Source of the DNA: JAXMBX01 sp046349635
GTDB lineage: Bacteria; Planctomycetota; Planctomycetia; Planctomycetales; Planctomycetaceae
Reading direction: 5' to 3'
Assembly (NCBI GenBank): GCA_046349635.1
Contig: JAXMBX010000002.1
Coordinates: 179,666-243,665, forward strand
Length of the DNA: 64,000 nt
The position numbers were made by a program, and so were the translations under genes. Under the pieces are notes generated by a model that saw only the letters and a program-made list of their open reading frames with translations, was not told where the DNA came from and searched no databases. Positions 8,425 through 16,137 of this stretch are shown one piece after another. Numbering within the stretch: the stretch's first letter is position 1; each line of letters opens with the position of its first letter.

Positions 8425-10896
8425 ATGCTGTTCTCCTCCTGGCTTGTAGCCCTGCATCGCCGCACCCGGTTCCAACGCGATCCTCGCTCCCGCCGTTCCC
8501 GCACTCATCGGCTGCCGCTCGCCGCGGAAATCTCCCCCCTGGAGGCCCGCCTCCTGCTGGCCAAGGACACTCCGTTTCCCGATCCAGTCATGCCCTCGAA
8601 CCACGGGAGCAGTCCCAGCGATGTCATGTATTACGACGCCAGCGTCCCCCTCAAGACGATCACCCTCTATAACAACACCGACCAGACCGTCTATCCCATC
8701 CTCTCCGATGCCAACAGCCGCACCGGCGAGGGAACCTCCCTCCCCCTCTATGACCCGTTCGATAAACTCAACGAGGAGTACCGGGGCTACATCGGCTACA
8801 GCAAGAATGGCGTCAACTACCTCGGACTCCGCGCCCATCAGTCCATCACGATCAACGTCCCGCTCGTCTTCTGGGATGGCGGCCGCATCGACATCGGGAC
8901 CGATGGCACGTACATGATTCCCAAGTCCCCAACCGATCCCAATCCTTTCTTCTATCACGACAAAAACGCAGACGGCACCAGTACCGACCGCTTCGCCGTC
9001 CCCGCCATCGGCCCCGCCGCAACCAATGGCGTCATCATGTGGTACCACGCGAAAACCCCCATCGGCCCCGGGGCGGATGCTCCCACGCAACTCATCGAGA
9101 TGACCTTCCGCGATCCCTTCCTCGCCACCATCCCCACCGCGCCGTACATCCCGGCCAGTGAAAAACAGAAACTCGTCAACTACGACGTCTCCTACGTCGA
9201 TTCCATCCTCCTTCCCGTCGCGATGGAAGCGGACAACGTCCCCATTCCCATCCCAGACGCCACCAACACTCCCAAGAAGACCTACGGTTGGATTGGTGCC
9301 AAGTCCTCCTACAACAAACTTCTCAACCAGATCGAGGACTTCACCAGCAACAAAGCCGCCAACGGACTCGGCAAATACTTCGATGGCAAAGGCTACGACA
9401 AGTACCGTTTCCCCAACGAAGCCCTGATGGGAGTCAAACTCCCCGCCGGACAGAACCTCATCGGCCACAGCCCGCTCCGGAATGTCGCCTCCAACTACAA
9501 CATCCTGCAGTACATGCTCACCAGCGGCGGCGACGGTCTTCTCAAGTACGTCAGCGGCGGCTTCACGACGGCCAACTCGACGACTCTGAAGGTTGTCGAA
9601 AAGAGCGTCCTCAAGGATCTGAAGCCCGGCATGGAAGTCACCTCGACCGCCAATCCGTCGGAGATCCCGGCGGGCACGGTCATCACCCAGGTGAATGTCG
9701 CCGCTGGTACCGTCACCCTGAGCAAGGCTGCGACCAAGACCACAAACACCAATGTCTATGTGTTCAAAGCCCCCGCGACGGATTATGTCGCCACCAAGCT
9801 CACGAATCTCTGGTACTCATGGGCCGACTACTACGCCAACAACCACAAGTCCGCCCCGGTCAATGGCGTCACTGCCAGCATTGCTCTCGGCGCCCGCACC
9901 CTCAAATTCGCAACTCCCGCTCCCGCCACACTCATCCCCGGTATGGTTGTCACCGGCCCCGGCATTCCCGCCGGCACGATCATCATGGGGATCTCCGCCG
10001 ACCGGAAATCGATCGATATCAGCAAGCTCGCCACCAGCGCGCAAACCAATGCGAAGTTCAACTTCGCGCAACCGGCTTTGATTCAACGCTCCAGCGAAGT
10101 CAAACCCTTCACTTTGACGTTCAAACCGGACGATCAGGCCACCGCGGACAAGTTTGCCTCGGCCCTCTATCAGGTCATGCATGCGATGGCCACCATTCCC
10201 CTCAAGACCGGCCAGGGAACCTTTGCCGCGCAATTGATGTTCAACGTTCTGGGCTGCAACGTCGGCTTCATCCCCGGCATCAAGCCCAGCGGCAAGGATG
10301 CGGTCCCCGTTATCTCCAACGAAATCCGCGATTTCACCAAGTCGATCATGCGCGGCGTCTATGATTTCCGAGCCGTCCCCGAATCCACCGGCGAGTGGTA
10401 CCCCGATCCTTCAGACCCCGTCAAAGGCTCCAAGGTCAACGGCAAGGACGCGGACTACAACGTCTTCAACCTCAACCCCTTCGTCTGGTTCGTCCACGTC
10501 AAGCTCGGCCTCTCAGGCTACGGCTTCTCCGTCGACGATGACGTCGCCGATGTGGGGGCTAACGGCTCCGGCGAACTCCTCGTCTCCATCGGGGGACTCG
10601 ATGGCCTCAAGAACAAGGATGAATGGACCTGGGGCGCTCCTTTCGGCCCGGTTGAAGGGAGCGGCGACATCAACCGCAACACCTACGTCAACCGCATCTT
10701 CAATATCGACCCCACGCTCCTTGCGCAATTGAACAACGAAGACCCCAACGTCGGCCCCGGCGCTCTTGTCACCGGCCCCGGGATCCGCAAAGGGACACGC
10801 ATCAAATCCATCGACTGGGGGAACCACTCCGTGATCCTCGACCAGACCCTCAGCCCCAGCCAAAAAGCCGGCAACTACAAATTCAAGTTCTCGTAG
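8425..10896 (+). CDS. Large secreted protein with LEPR-XLL-type signal and repeated beta modules
   Basis: An 823-residue protein preceded by GAGGA. Residues 1-45 are basic and end ISPLEARLLLA, the LEPR-XLL motif that marks planctomycete exported proteins. The region of about residues 70-320 (ITLYNNTDQTVYPI, SITINVPLVFWDGGRIDIG, YDVSYVDSILLPVAME) resembles thaumatin-like/GH64 beta-1,3-glucanase proteins; I see this as suggestive only. Three copies of a short module follow: LKPGMEVTS..EIPAGTVI, LIPGMVVTGPGIPAGTII and GALVTGPGIRKGTRI, each continuing into I.LS or ILDQ strands, the last at the very C-terminus. The first two interrupt the presumed catalytic region. No membrane anchor after the signal. 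Likely a surface or extracellular polysaccharide-acting protein. Confidence 0.85.
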   Translation: MLFSSWLVALHRRTRFQRDPRSRRSRTHRLPLAAEISPLEARLLLAKDTPFPDPVMPSNHGSSPSDVMYYDASVPLKTITLYNNTDQTVYPILSDANSRTGEGTSLPLYDPFDKLNEEYRGYIGYSKNGVNYLGLRAHQSITINVPLVFWDGGRIDIGTDGTYMIPKSPTDPNPFFYHDKNADGTSTDRFAVPAIGPAATNGVIMWYHAKTPIGPGADAPTQLIEMTFRDPFLATIPTAPYIPASEKQKLVNYDVSYVDSILLPVAMEADNVPIPIPDATNTPKKTYGWIGAKSSYNKLLNQIEDFTSNKAANGLGKYFDGKGYDKYRFPNEALMGVKLPAGQNLIGHSPLRNVASNYNILQYMLTSGGDGLLKYVSGGFTTANSTTLKVVEKSVLKDLKPGMEVTSTANPSEIPAGTVITQVNVAAGTVTLSKAATKTTNTNVYVFKAPATDYVATKLTNLWYSWADYYANNHKSAPVNGVTASIALGARTLKFATPAPATLIPGMVVTGPGIPAGTIIMGISADRKSIDISKLATSAQTNAKFNFAQPALIQRSSEVKPFTLTFKPDDQATADKFASALYQVMHAMATIPLKTGQGTFAAQLMFNVLGCNVGFIPGIKPSGKDAVPVISNEIRDFTKSIMRGVYDFRAVPESTGEWYPDPSDPVKGSKVNGKDADYNVFNLNPFVWFVHVKLGLSGYGFSVDDDVADVGANGSGELLVSIGGLDGLKNKDEWTWGAPFGPVEGSGDINRNTYVNRIFNIDPTLLAQLNNEDPNVGPGALVTGPGIRKGTRIKSIDWGNHSVILDQTLSPSQKAGNYKFKFS

Positions 10897-10921
10897 AATC
10901 TGTCTTTCTCAGGATGGCCCA

Positions 10922-10959
10922 TACGCCGGAACTCCGGCGTGTGGGTGGCGCTAGCCACA
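10922..10959. repeat. Palindrome plus dispersed GGGTGG-GCCAC repeat, copy 2
   Basis: ACGCCGGA paired with TCCGGCGT (10922-10940) runs straight into GTGGGTGGCGCTAGCCACA (10941-10959). It lies just after the large secreted gene, in a position where a Rho-independent terminator would be expected but without a T tract. Confidence 0.5.
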
Positions 10960-11106
10960 AAAGGAGAGCGTCTCTCGGCCCTCGGTCAATCCCCGCCTAC
11001 CGCAACCCACACTTCTTCGCCACTCTCCGCGATACCTTTCCCCTCCCTCCGGTGTTCAATCCTGCAGGCGGTCTCTCCCACCCGCGTCGTTTCCCCGGAG
11101 TTTCCC

Positions 11107-11931
11107 ATGAAATTCTCTCTCGTTCTGTCCATACTCACTCTCTACCTCTACTGCTCGACTTACTCCTGTTCTACTGCTCTAGGCGAAGCCTCCCAGCCCA
11201 CCGACTGGACGATCGACGGCCAGAAACGCCAGGCCCTCATCATCCCCCCCTCCAAAACATCCGTCTCCCCCGCACCCGTCATCTTCGTCTTTCACGGGCA
11301 CGGCGGCTCCATGCACATCATGGAACGCCGCGGTTTCCAGAAACTCTGGCCCGAAGCCATCGTCGTCTGTCCCCAGGGACTTCCCACCGCCTCCATGTAC
11401 GATCCGCAGGGGAAATTCCCCGGCTGGCAGCAGACGATCGGCGGAAACGGAGACCGCGATGTCAAATTCGTCGACGCCATCCTCAAAACCCTGCACGAGA
11501 AGTACAAAGCCGACGACAGCCGCATCTTCGCCACCGGCCACTCCAACGGCGCCAGCTTCACTTATCTCCTCTGGGGTGCCCGCGGCAAACAACTCGCTGC
11601 CCTGGCTCCCGTCGCCGGCGGAGCCTTCGCCATCCGTACCGCGCGCGATCTGAAACCGCTCCCCATCATCCATATCTCCGGGGAAAATGACCCCATCGTC
11701 CGGTTTGACAATCAGATGCGGATCATGGGTGAAATTCGCAGGCGGAACGGCTGCAACGCCGAAGGAAAACCCTGGGCCAAGTCCGGCGACCTGGTCGGCA
11801 CCATTTATTCCTCCGACAAAGGGGCCCCCTTCGTCGCCGTCATCCATCCCGGCGACCACGCCTACCCCGAAGCAGCCCCCGCCCTCATCGTTCGTTTCTT
11901 CAAGGAATCCACGAAACCTTCCGGACCGTGA
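11107..11931 (+). CDS. Secreted PHB-depolymerase/feruloyl-esterase-type hydrolase (LpqC-like)
   Basis: A 274-residue protein, ATG at 11107 with GGAG 6 bases upstream. N-terminal signal peptide, core LVLSILTLYLYC, cleavage near LGEAS. The alpha/beta hydrolase core shows VIFVFHGHGGS (oxyanion hole), the family signature around VVCPQGLP and PGWQQTIGG, nucleophile elbow GHSNGAS, acidic residue in HISGENDPIV and catalytic His in HPGDHAYP. This pattern is that of the LpqC/Esterase_PHB family. The enzyme probably cleaves ester bonds in polyesters or plant-derived feruloyl esters. It is a separate subfamily from the hydrolase at 7026. Confidence 0.88.
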   Translation: MKFSLVLSILTLYLYCSTYSCSTALGEASQPTDWTIDGQKRQALIIPPSKTSVSPAPVIFVFHGHGGSMHIMERRGFQKLWPEAIVVCPQGLPTASMYDPQGKFPGWQQTIGGNGDRDVKFVDAILKTLHEKYKADDSRIFATGHSNGASFTYLLWGARGKQLAALAPVAGGAFAIRTARDLKPLPIIHISGENDPIVRFDNQMRIMGEIRRRNGCNAEGKPWAKSGDLVGTIYSSDKGAPFVAVIHPGDHAYPEAAPALIVRFFKESTKPSGP

Positions 11932-12083
11932 TCCGCATCGCAACTTTTCAGCCCACCTCATCGTCCCTCTCGCCATCTGGTCCTTCGCTCGACTTTATTA
12001 CTTCATGTTCTATGTCATCGAGCACTACGTGGACTCGCAATTCAAATTCGCCGGAATCATTTCTTTCCTCCAGTGGATGATCT

Positions 12084-12127
12084 CAAAGAAAAAATAAACG
12101 ACCGTCCCTCGGAGGAGAGACGGCCGT
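12084..12127 (-). terminator. Rho-independent terminator of the four-helix membrane protein gene
   Basis: Stem 12098-12106 with 12119-12127 (one G-U pair); read on the minus strand the hairpin is followed by TTTATTTTTTCTTT. It lies 33 bases after the stop of the gene at 12160. Confidence 0.8.
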
Positions 12128-12159
12128 GTTGATTTGAGTCACAGAATTTTCGGCGCGAC

Positions 12160-12639
12160 TTATCTCACAGTCGCACTCACTTTGGGTTCGTGCAACGACT
12201 TCCAACCCAGGTACACAAACCCCGCCAGCACGACCAACTGCACGACCGGCATCCCTCCCGCGACCTGGTTCGGATCTGCACCCAACGCCACCGGCACTTT
12301 CTGGAAGGACTGCACCACCAGCACCAGCACGTTCAGATACTGGGCGAACAGCGCGCTCACGACATAACTATTCTCCCAACTACCCGCCAGCTTCGAGCCA
12401 TATCGGGCATAGACCGCGACCGCCAGGACAACCAGCGAAATGATCGCCAGGGCATGCGACGGCAGAAATGTTTTCGCCGGGAGCAGAAACCCGGACGCAC
12501 TCGTGGCAATCGTCGTCCCCAGGAATACCTCGTTCCAACCCTCCAGTTTTTTGCCTGCCAGAAATCCGAACGTCACGACGACTCCCGAAAAAATCCCAAC
12601 CAGACTGACCAGAACGTGCAAAGCGAGGGTTGTGGACAT
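12160..12639 (-). CDS. Conserved four-helix membrane protein
   Basis: A 159-residue protein with four hydrophobic segments, roughly residues 5-27, 62-80, 90-112 and 128-147. Landmarks are HVLVSLVGIFSGVVVTFGFL at the N-terminus and FAQYLNVLVLVVQSFQKVP in the third loop and helix. It resembles small uncharacterised membrane proteins found in many bacteria; I cannot give a family name. No charged residues typical of transport or redox cofactors lie inside the helices. It has its own terminator and is divergent from the permease gene. Confidence 0.75.
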   Translation of the reverse strand: MSTTLALHVLVSLVGIFSGVVVTFGFLAGKKLEGWNEVFLGTTIATSASGFLLPAKTFLPSHALAIISLVVLAVAVYARYGSKLAGSWENSYVVSALFAQYLNVLVLVVQSFQKVPVALGADPNQVAGGMPVVQLVVLAGFVYLGWKSLHEPKVSATVR

Positions 12640-12822
12640 GATTTTTCTCCCAAAACAACCGATTTTCTTCTGTTTGTTGAGCTTCCTTTCTAATAAATAC
12701 CCCCCGTCCGCCCATTCCTTTCACAAAAAATCACCCCGCTCGGATTCCCCCTTCTTGAAATCCGTTACCATAGATCCGCTCCCCACTTACAAATATTTTC
12801 GTCGTCCTGAAAATCTCGTTTC

Positions 12823-14146
12823 ATGCCCGATCCTTCCGCTTCGATTCCCGCATCAACACTCCCTACCGACACGAACCAGGTCAGTCTTCCCGCCGCCGTC
12901 TCCATCGGCATTGGCGGGATGGTCGGGGCCGGCATCTTCTCCATCCTCGGCGTCGTCGCGCAGGTCGCCGGCAATGCCATGTGGCTCTCGTTCGCGATCG
13001 GCGGCGTCATCGCCCTCCTCTGCACTTACTCCTACGCCAAGCTCGGGGCCACTTTCCCCTCGGCCGGCGGAGCCGTTTACTTCCTCGTCAAGAGCTTCGG
13101 CGATGGCGTCCTCGCCGGGGGTATCAACCTCTTCATGTGGGCCGGCTATATCATCTCCCTCGCCCTGTATGCCTCCGCCTTCGGGCACTACGCCGCCACG
13201 TTCATCACGACTCACCCCTCTGCAATGCTGGTGAAGTCCCTCGCCATCGGCATGGTTCTGCTGCTCACACTGGTGAACGCCTTCGGCGCCAAGATCATGG
13301 GCCGCTCCGAACTCCTCATCGTCGGCATCAAGGTTGCCATCCTCATCCTTTTCTCCGCCGTCGGCCTTTGCTTCATCAAACCCGCCCACCTCAACCCCGA
13401 ACTTTGGCCCGCCGCCAAATCGATCCTCTTCGGCGCGGGAGTCCTCTTCATCGGCTATGGGTTTCGGCCTCGTCACGAATGCCGCCGCCGATATGCCCAA
13501 CCCCCGCCGCACTCTTCCGCAGGCCCTCTATCTCAGCGTTGTCCTGGTGATTCTCATCTACCTCGCCGTCGCGATTACTGTCACAGGGAATTTGACCAAC
13601 GCCCAGATTGAATCCGCCAAAGACTACGCCCTTGCCGAAGCCGCCAAACCCTTCCTCGGCGAATTCGGTTTCCGCCTCATCGCTATCGCCGCTCTCTTTT
13701 CTACAGCTTCCGCGATCAACGCCACTCTCTTCGGCTCCGCCAACGTCTGCTACATGATCGCCAAAGAGGGGGAACTCCCCACTGCCCTATCCCGCAACGA
13801 GTGGAAGCAACTCACCGGAGGACTGCTCGCCACCACCCTGCTCGTCATCGTCATGACGCTGACCTTCGACCTCTCCGGGATCGCCATGATGGGGAGCGCT
13901 GCGTTTCTGCTCGTCTATTCCATCGTGAACGCCGGCCATCTCCGCGTCCTTAAACAAACCGGGGCTAATCCATTGATTGTCTGGACGTCGCTCCTCACCG
14001 GCCTGGCGATGTTCGGCATCCTCGCCACTTACACCTGGCAACAGCAGCCCCGGGCCATGATCGCACTGGTCATCATTGCCGCCGTGTCATTCGCAGGCGA
14101 AGCCCTCTATCGCCGCATCACCCGCCACACCATCCGCCTGCCGTAA
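12823..14146 (+). pseudogene. APC-family amino acid permease, interrupted by one frameshift
   Basis: Two overlapping frames together make a full-length transporter of about 441 residues. The first part (from ATG 12823) has the APC signature IGIGGMVGAGIFSILG and helices 1-6, up to FGAGVLFIGY near 13458. The second continues one frame over with GFGLVTNAAADMPNP and helices 7-12 to 14146. The expected junction is YEGFGL; the observed TATGGGTTTCGG is explained by loss of two bases. APC permeases import amino acids or polyamines by proton coupling. Because both halves are otherwise perfect, either a very recent mutation or a sequence error is likely. The substrate cannot be told from the sequence. 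Confidence 0.85.
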
Positions 14147-14204
14147 GGTCCGCTGAGCGGACCATCAATCGAAACCGACGGGTTCCACCAGGGTTCAATT
14201 CCCC

Positions 14205-15314
14205 TCACTCGAACGGCGAAACATCGTCTCGTTCGTCTCTTTCCCGGGCCTCGCGCCGTGCACCCTTCATGGGCCGATCTGCAGGCTCGTCTTCCTCGCC
14301 CCACTCGTCCCGCTTCGCCGACTTCTTCTCCCGGTGTTTCGTCTTCTGCACCGGAGCTTCAGGCCGTGCCGGAACTCCGCCCCCCAGTTCGCGCACGGGG
14401 GCATTCTTCAACTGCGGCATGTCGAACGTCTGGCTCGCAAACGGCGTGTCGTCGATATCCACACGCCCCAGTACCATCGTCATCCCCATCTTCGCCTGGG
14501 GCCAGTTGATGTCCACCTGGTACGGAATCACCGCCCCGCTCTCCGGGTGCTGTTTGTGGTTCGACATCCGTGCCGTCGCAATGACCTCTCCCTTCGGAGA
14601 AGACAGCCGCTGTTCCATGATCAGCCCGCGACTCTTGTCCACCACGCTCACCAACTGCACCGGTTTCTGTCCTCCGTTCTGACGCGTGCTCACCAGGTAC
14701 GCCAGCCGCGGATTCTTCTCATGCGGCTTCAACTCCACTTCTTCCGCGTTCAACGGAATCACACCCAGCGCTTCCGCGAACCATTCCGGCTGGATCGGCA
14801 GCGGCAGGTACTTCATTGCCTCTTCCGTCTGCTCGTGCTTCGCTGTGTACACCCCCGGTTGATCCGCTTGACGCACGTAAAACCAGAATCGCTCCTCGTT
14901 CGAGCCCAGATCGACCTCCGTCAATCCCCCCGCCGAGTGGGCCACCAGTCGGAAATTCTTCGGCTCTTCCACCGCCAGCATCGCGCTGAGCTGCATCCCC
15001 AGTCCCAGTCGTCCATGCGCCGAAATCCGAACGTCCGTACATCGCCACCGAGGTGTCTTCGCGATGTTCTGGTTGATGTGCGCGACCAGTTCTTCCTTCG
15101 ACGCGCTTTGCATGTTCGTGGACACGGGCGCGGTCTGGGCATTGTGCTGACCGAATCGGCTCCACGCACACCCCGGCGTTAAACTCAGCCCCGCCAGCAC
15201 CACCGTAACCACGAAAACCCGTGTGACAACGAGGCCGCGGCCCGCGCTCTTGTCCAGAGTGCGTTCACTGACCGTTTCCCCCTCAGTCACGCGGGCGTTC
15301 AACTTTCGCTCCAT
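14205..15314 (-). CDS. Lipoprotein, LolA/RseB-like (outer-membrane lipoprotein-sorting fold suspected)
   Basis: 369 residues. A hydrophobic segment at about 30-48 ends in the lipobox LTPGC, so the mature protein is lipid-anchored. The first 28 residues are polar and could mean that translation starts internally at a GTG/TTG nearer the signal. The mature part begins with a helix (SKEELVAHINQNIAK), then strand pairs including CTDVRISAHGRLGLGMQLSA, FRLVAHSAGG, EERFWFYVRQ and PYQVDINWPQAKMGMTMVLG, typical of the half-barrel LolA/LolB/RseB group. The last 60 residues are highly charged and probably disordered. It overlaps the upstream gene by 16 bases and is probably translated from the same message. 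Confidence 0.75.
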   Translation of the reverse strand: MERKLNARVTEGETVSERTLDKSAGRGLVVTRVFVVTVVLAGLSLTPGCAWSRFGQHNAQTAPVSTNMQSASKEELVAHINQNIAKTPRWRCTDVRISAHGRLGLGMQLSAMLAVEEPKNFRLVAHSAGGLTEVDLGSNEERFWFYVRQADQPGVYTAKHEQTEEAMKYLPLPIQPEWFAEALGVIPLNAEEVELKPHEKNPRLAYLVSTRQNGGQKPVQLVSVVDKSRGLIMEQRLSSPKGEVIATARMSNHKQHPESGAVIPYQVDINWPQAKMGMTMVLGRVDIDDTPFASQTFDMPQLKNAPVRELGGGVPARPEAPVQKTKHREKKSAKRDEWGEEDEPADRPMKGARREARERDERDDVSPFE

Positions 15315-15793
15315 TCGGTCGCGAGCCGGGCGTTCAACACGTCCTGAAGCTCCAACATCTCCTCTTCAGAGATCTGCAAGTCCCGTACCTCGTAAGACCC
15401 TTCTCCCTGCTGGCTTAATAACTGCAGGAATTCGTTCTCCCCCTCGTACCGCGATCCCTCTAACTTGAGACGCTTCTTCCGGATCAGCAAAATGGCGAGG
15501 ATATAACGCAGCCGCTCATCCAGCGGATTGGCCTGCTCGTACAACTGGTCGAAGTACCCCATCAGGGCATCGGGATCCAGCAGCTTTTTCTTCGACTCCG
15601 CAGGCAGCGGCACCGCACATTTCCATTGCGCGACCGCATTTTCCGGCGGTCCCTTCCAGCCCTCCGCCGAATAGTCCAGACGCTGCAGTTCGTCCCCCTT
15701 CTCGATCAGCACGGAGTAACACATCGACCCCGGTTTTAACGGTTGCCCCGTCCTCGCGCAGTTTTTGCCGAGCGGTCGTAACTGATATTCCAT
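15299..15793 (-). CDS. Conserved hypothetical protein, partner of the downstream lipoprotein
   Basis: 164 residues, soluble, no signal peptide. It begins MEYQLRPLGKNCARTGQPL and has a CxxT/CY arrangement (Cys12, Cys25) followed by ENAVAQWKCAVP, then a helical segment DERLRYILAILLIRKKRLKL and an acidic C-terminus. The pattern recalls small planctomycete proteins with a zinc-ribbon-like start, but only three cysteines are visible. It is the first gene of a two-gene operon with the LolA-like lipoprotein, whose start lies inside its last codons. Function is unknown. Confidence 0.7.
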   Translation of the reverse strand: MEYQLRPLGKNCARTGQPLKPGSMCYSVLIEKGDELQRLDYSAEGWKGPPENAVAQWKCAVPLPAESKKKLLDPDALMGYFDQLYEQANPLDERLRYILAILLIRKKRLKLEGSRYEGENEFLQLLSQQGEGSYEVRDLQISEEEMLELQDVLNARLATEWSES

Positions 15794-16137
15794 AAATCAC
15801 TTAGGTAACAGACTCGCGGATCTTTGCGCAACAGATCCCACCCCGGTTCCGCCCGGTCCGGCAGGCAAGCGCGGGATCGTAGTAGAAACTACAATTCGTC
15901 GCAAGACGTGTCCCCGCACGATTCTACGCCCCATCCCTCCCGCCCCGTTCTCCCCCTCCAGACCTCGCCCGCGCCGTCTCACTTCGTATTGACCTCGTTC
16001 GGAAAGTCACTATCCTTCCCCCCCGCTCATTCCGTACCCCACATCTCGAACGAGTTCTTTCACGCACGCCGCTGATCTGCCGCGCAATTCATTCGCCGCG
16101 CAGACAACCGGACGTCTCCCATCATCGAGGTCTCACT
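15794..16137. other. Divergent intergenic gap
   Basis: 344 bases between divergent operons. No gene-like frame. A promoter-like pair for the plus-strand lipoprotein is noted separately; nothing else supported. Confidence 0.4.
15989..16016 (+). promoter_or_regulatory. Candidate promoter for the FlgI-HEAT lipoprotein gene
   Basis: TTGACC (15989-15994), 16-base spacer, TATCCT (16011-16016). The leader would be about 115 nt. Pattern match only. Confidence 0.3.

Noticed and set aside
14150..14215. tRNA-like T-arm (GGGTTCAATTCCC) after the permease gene
   Set aside because: No anticodon arm, acceptor stem or CCA end can be placed around it; the T stem itself has only three good pairs.
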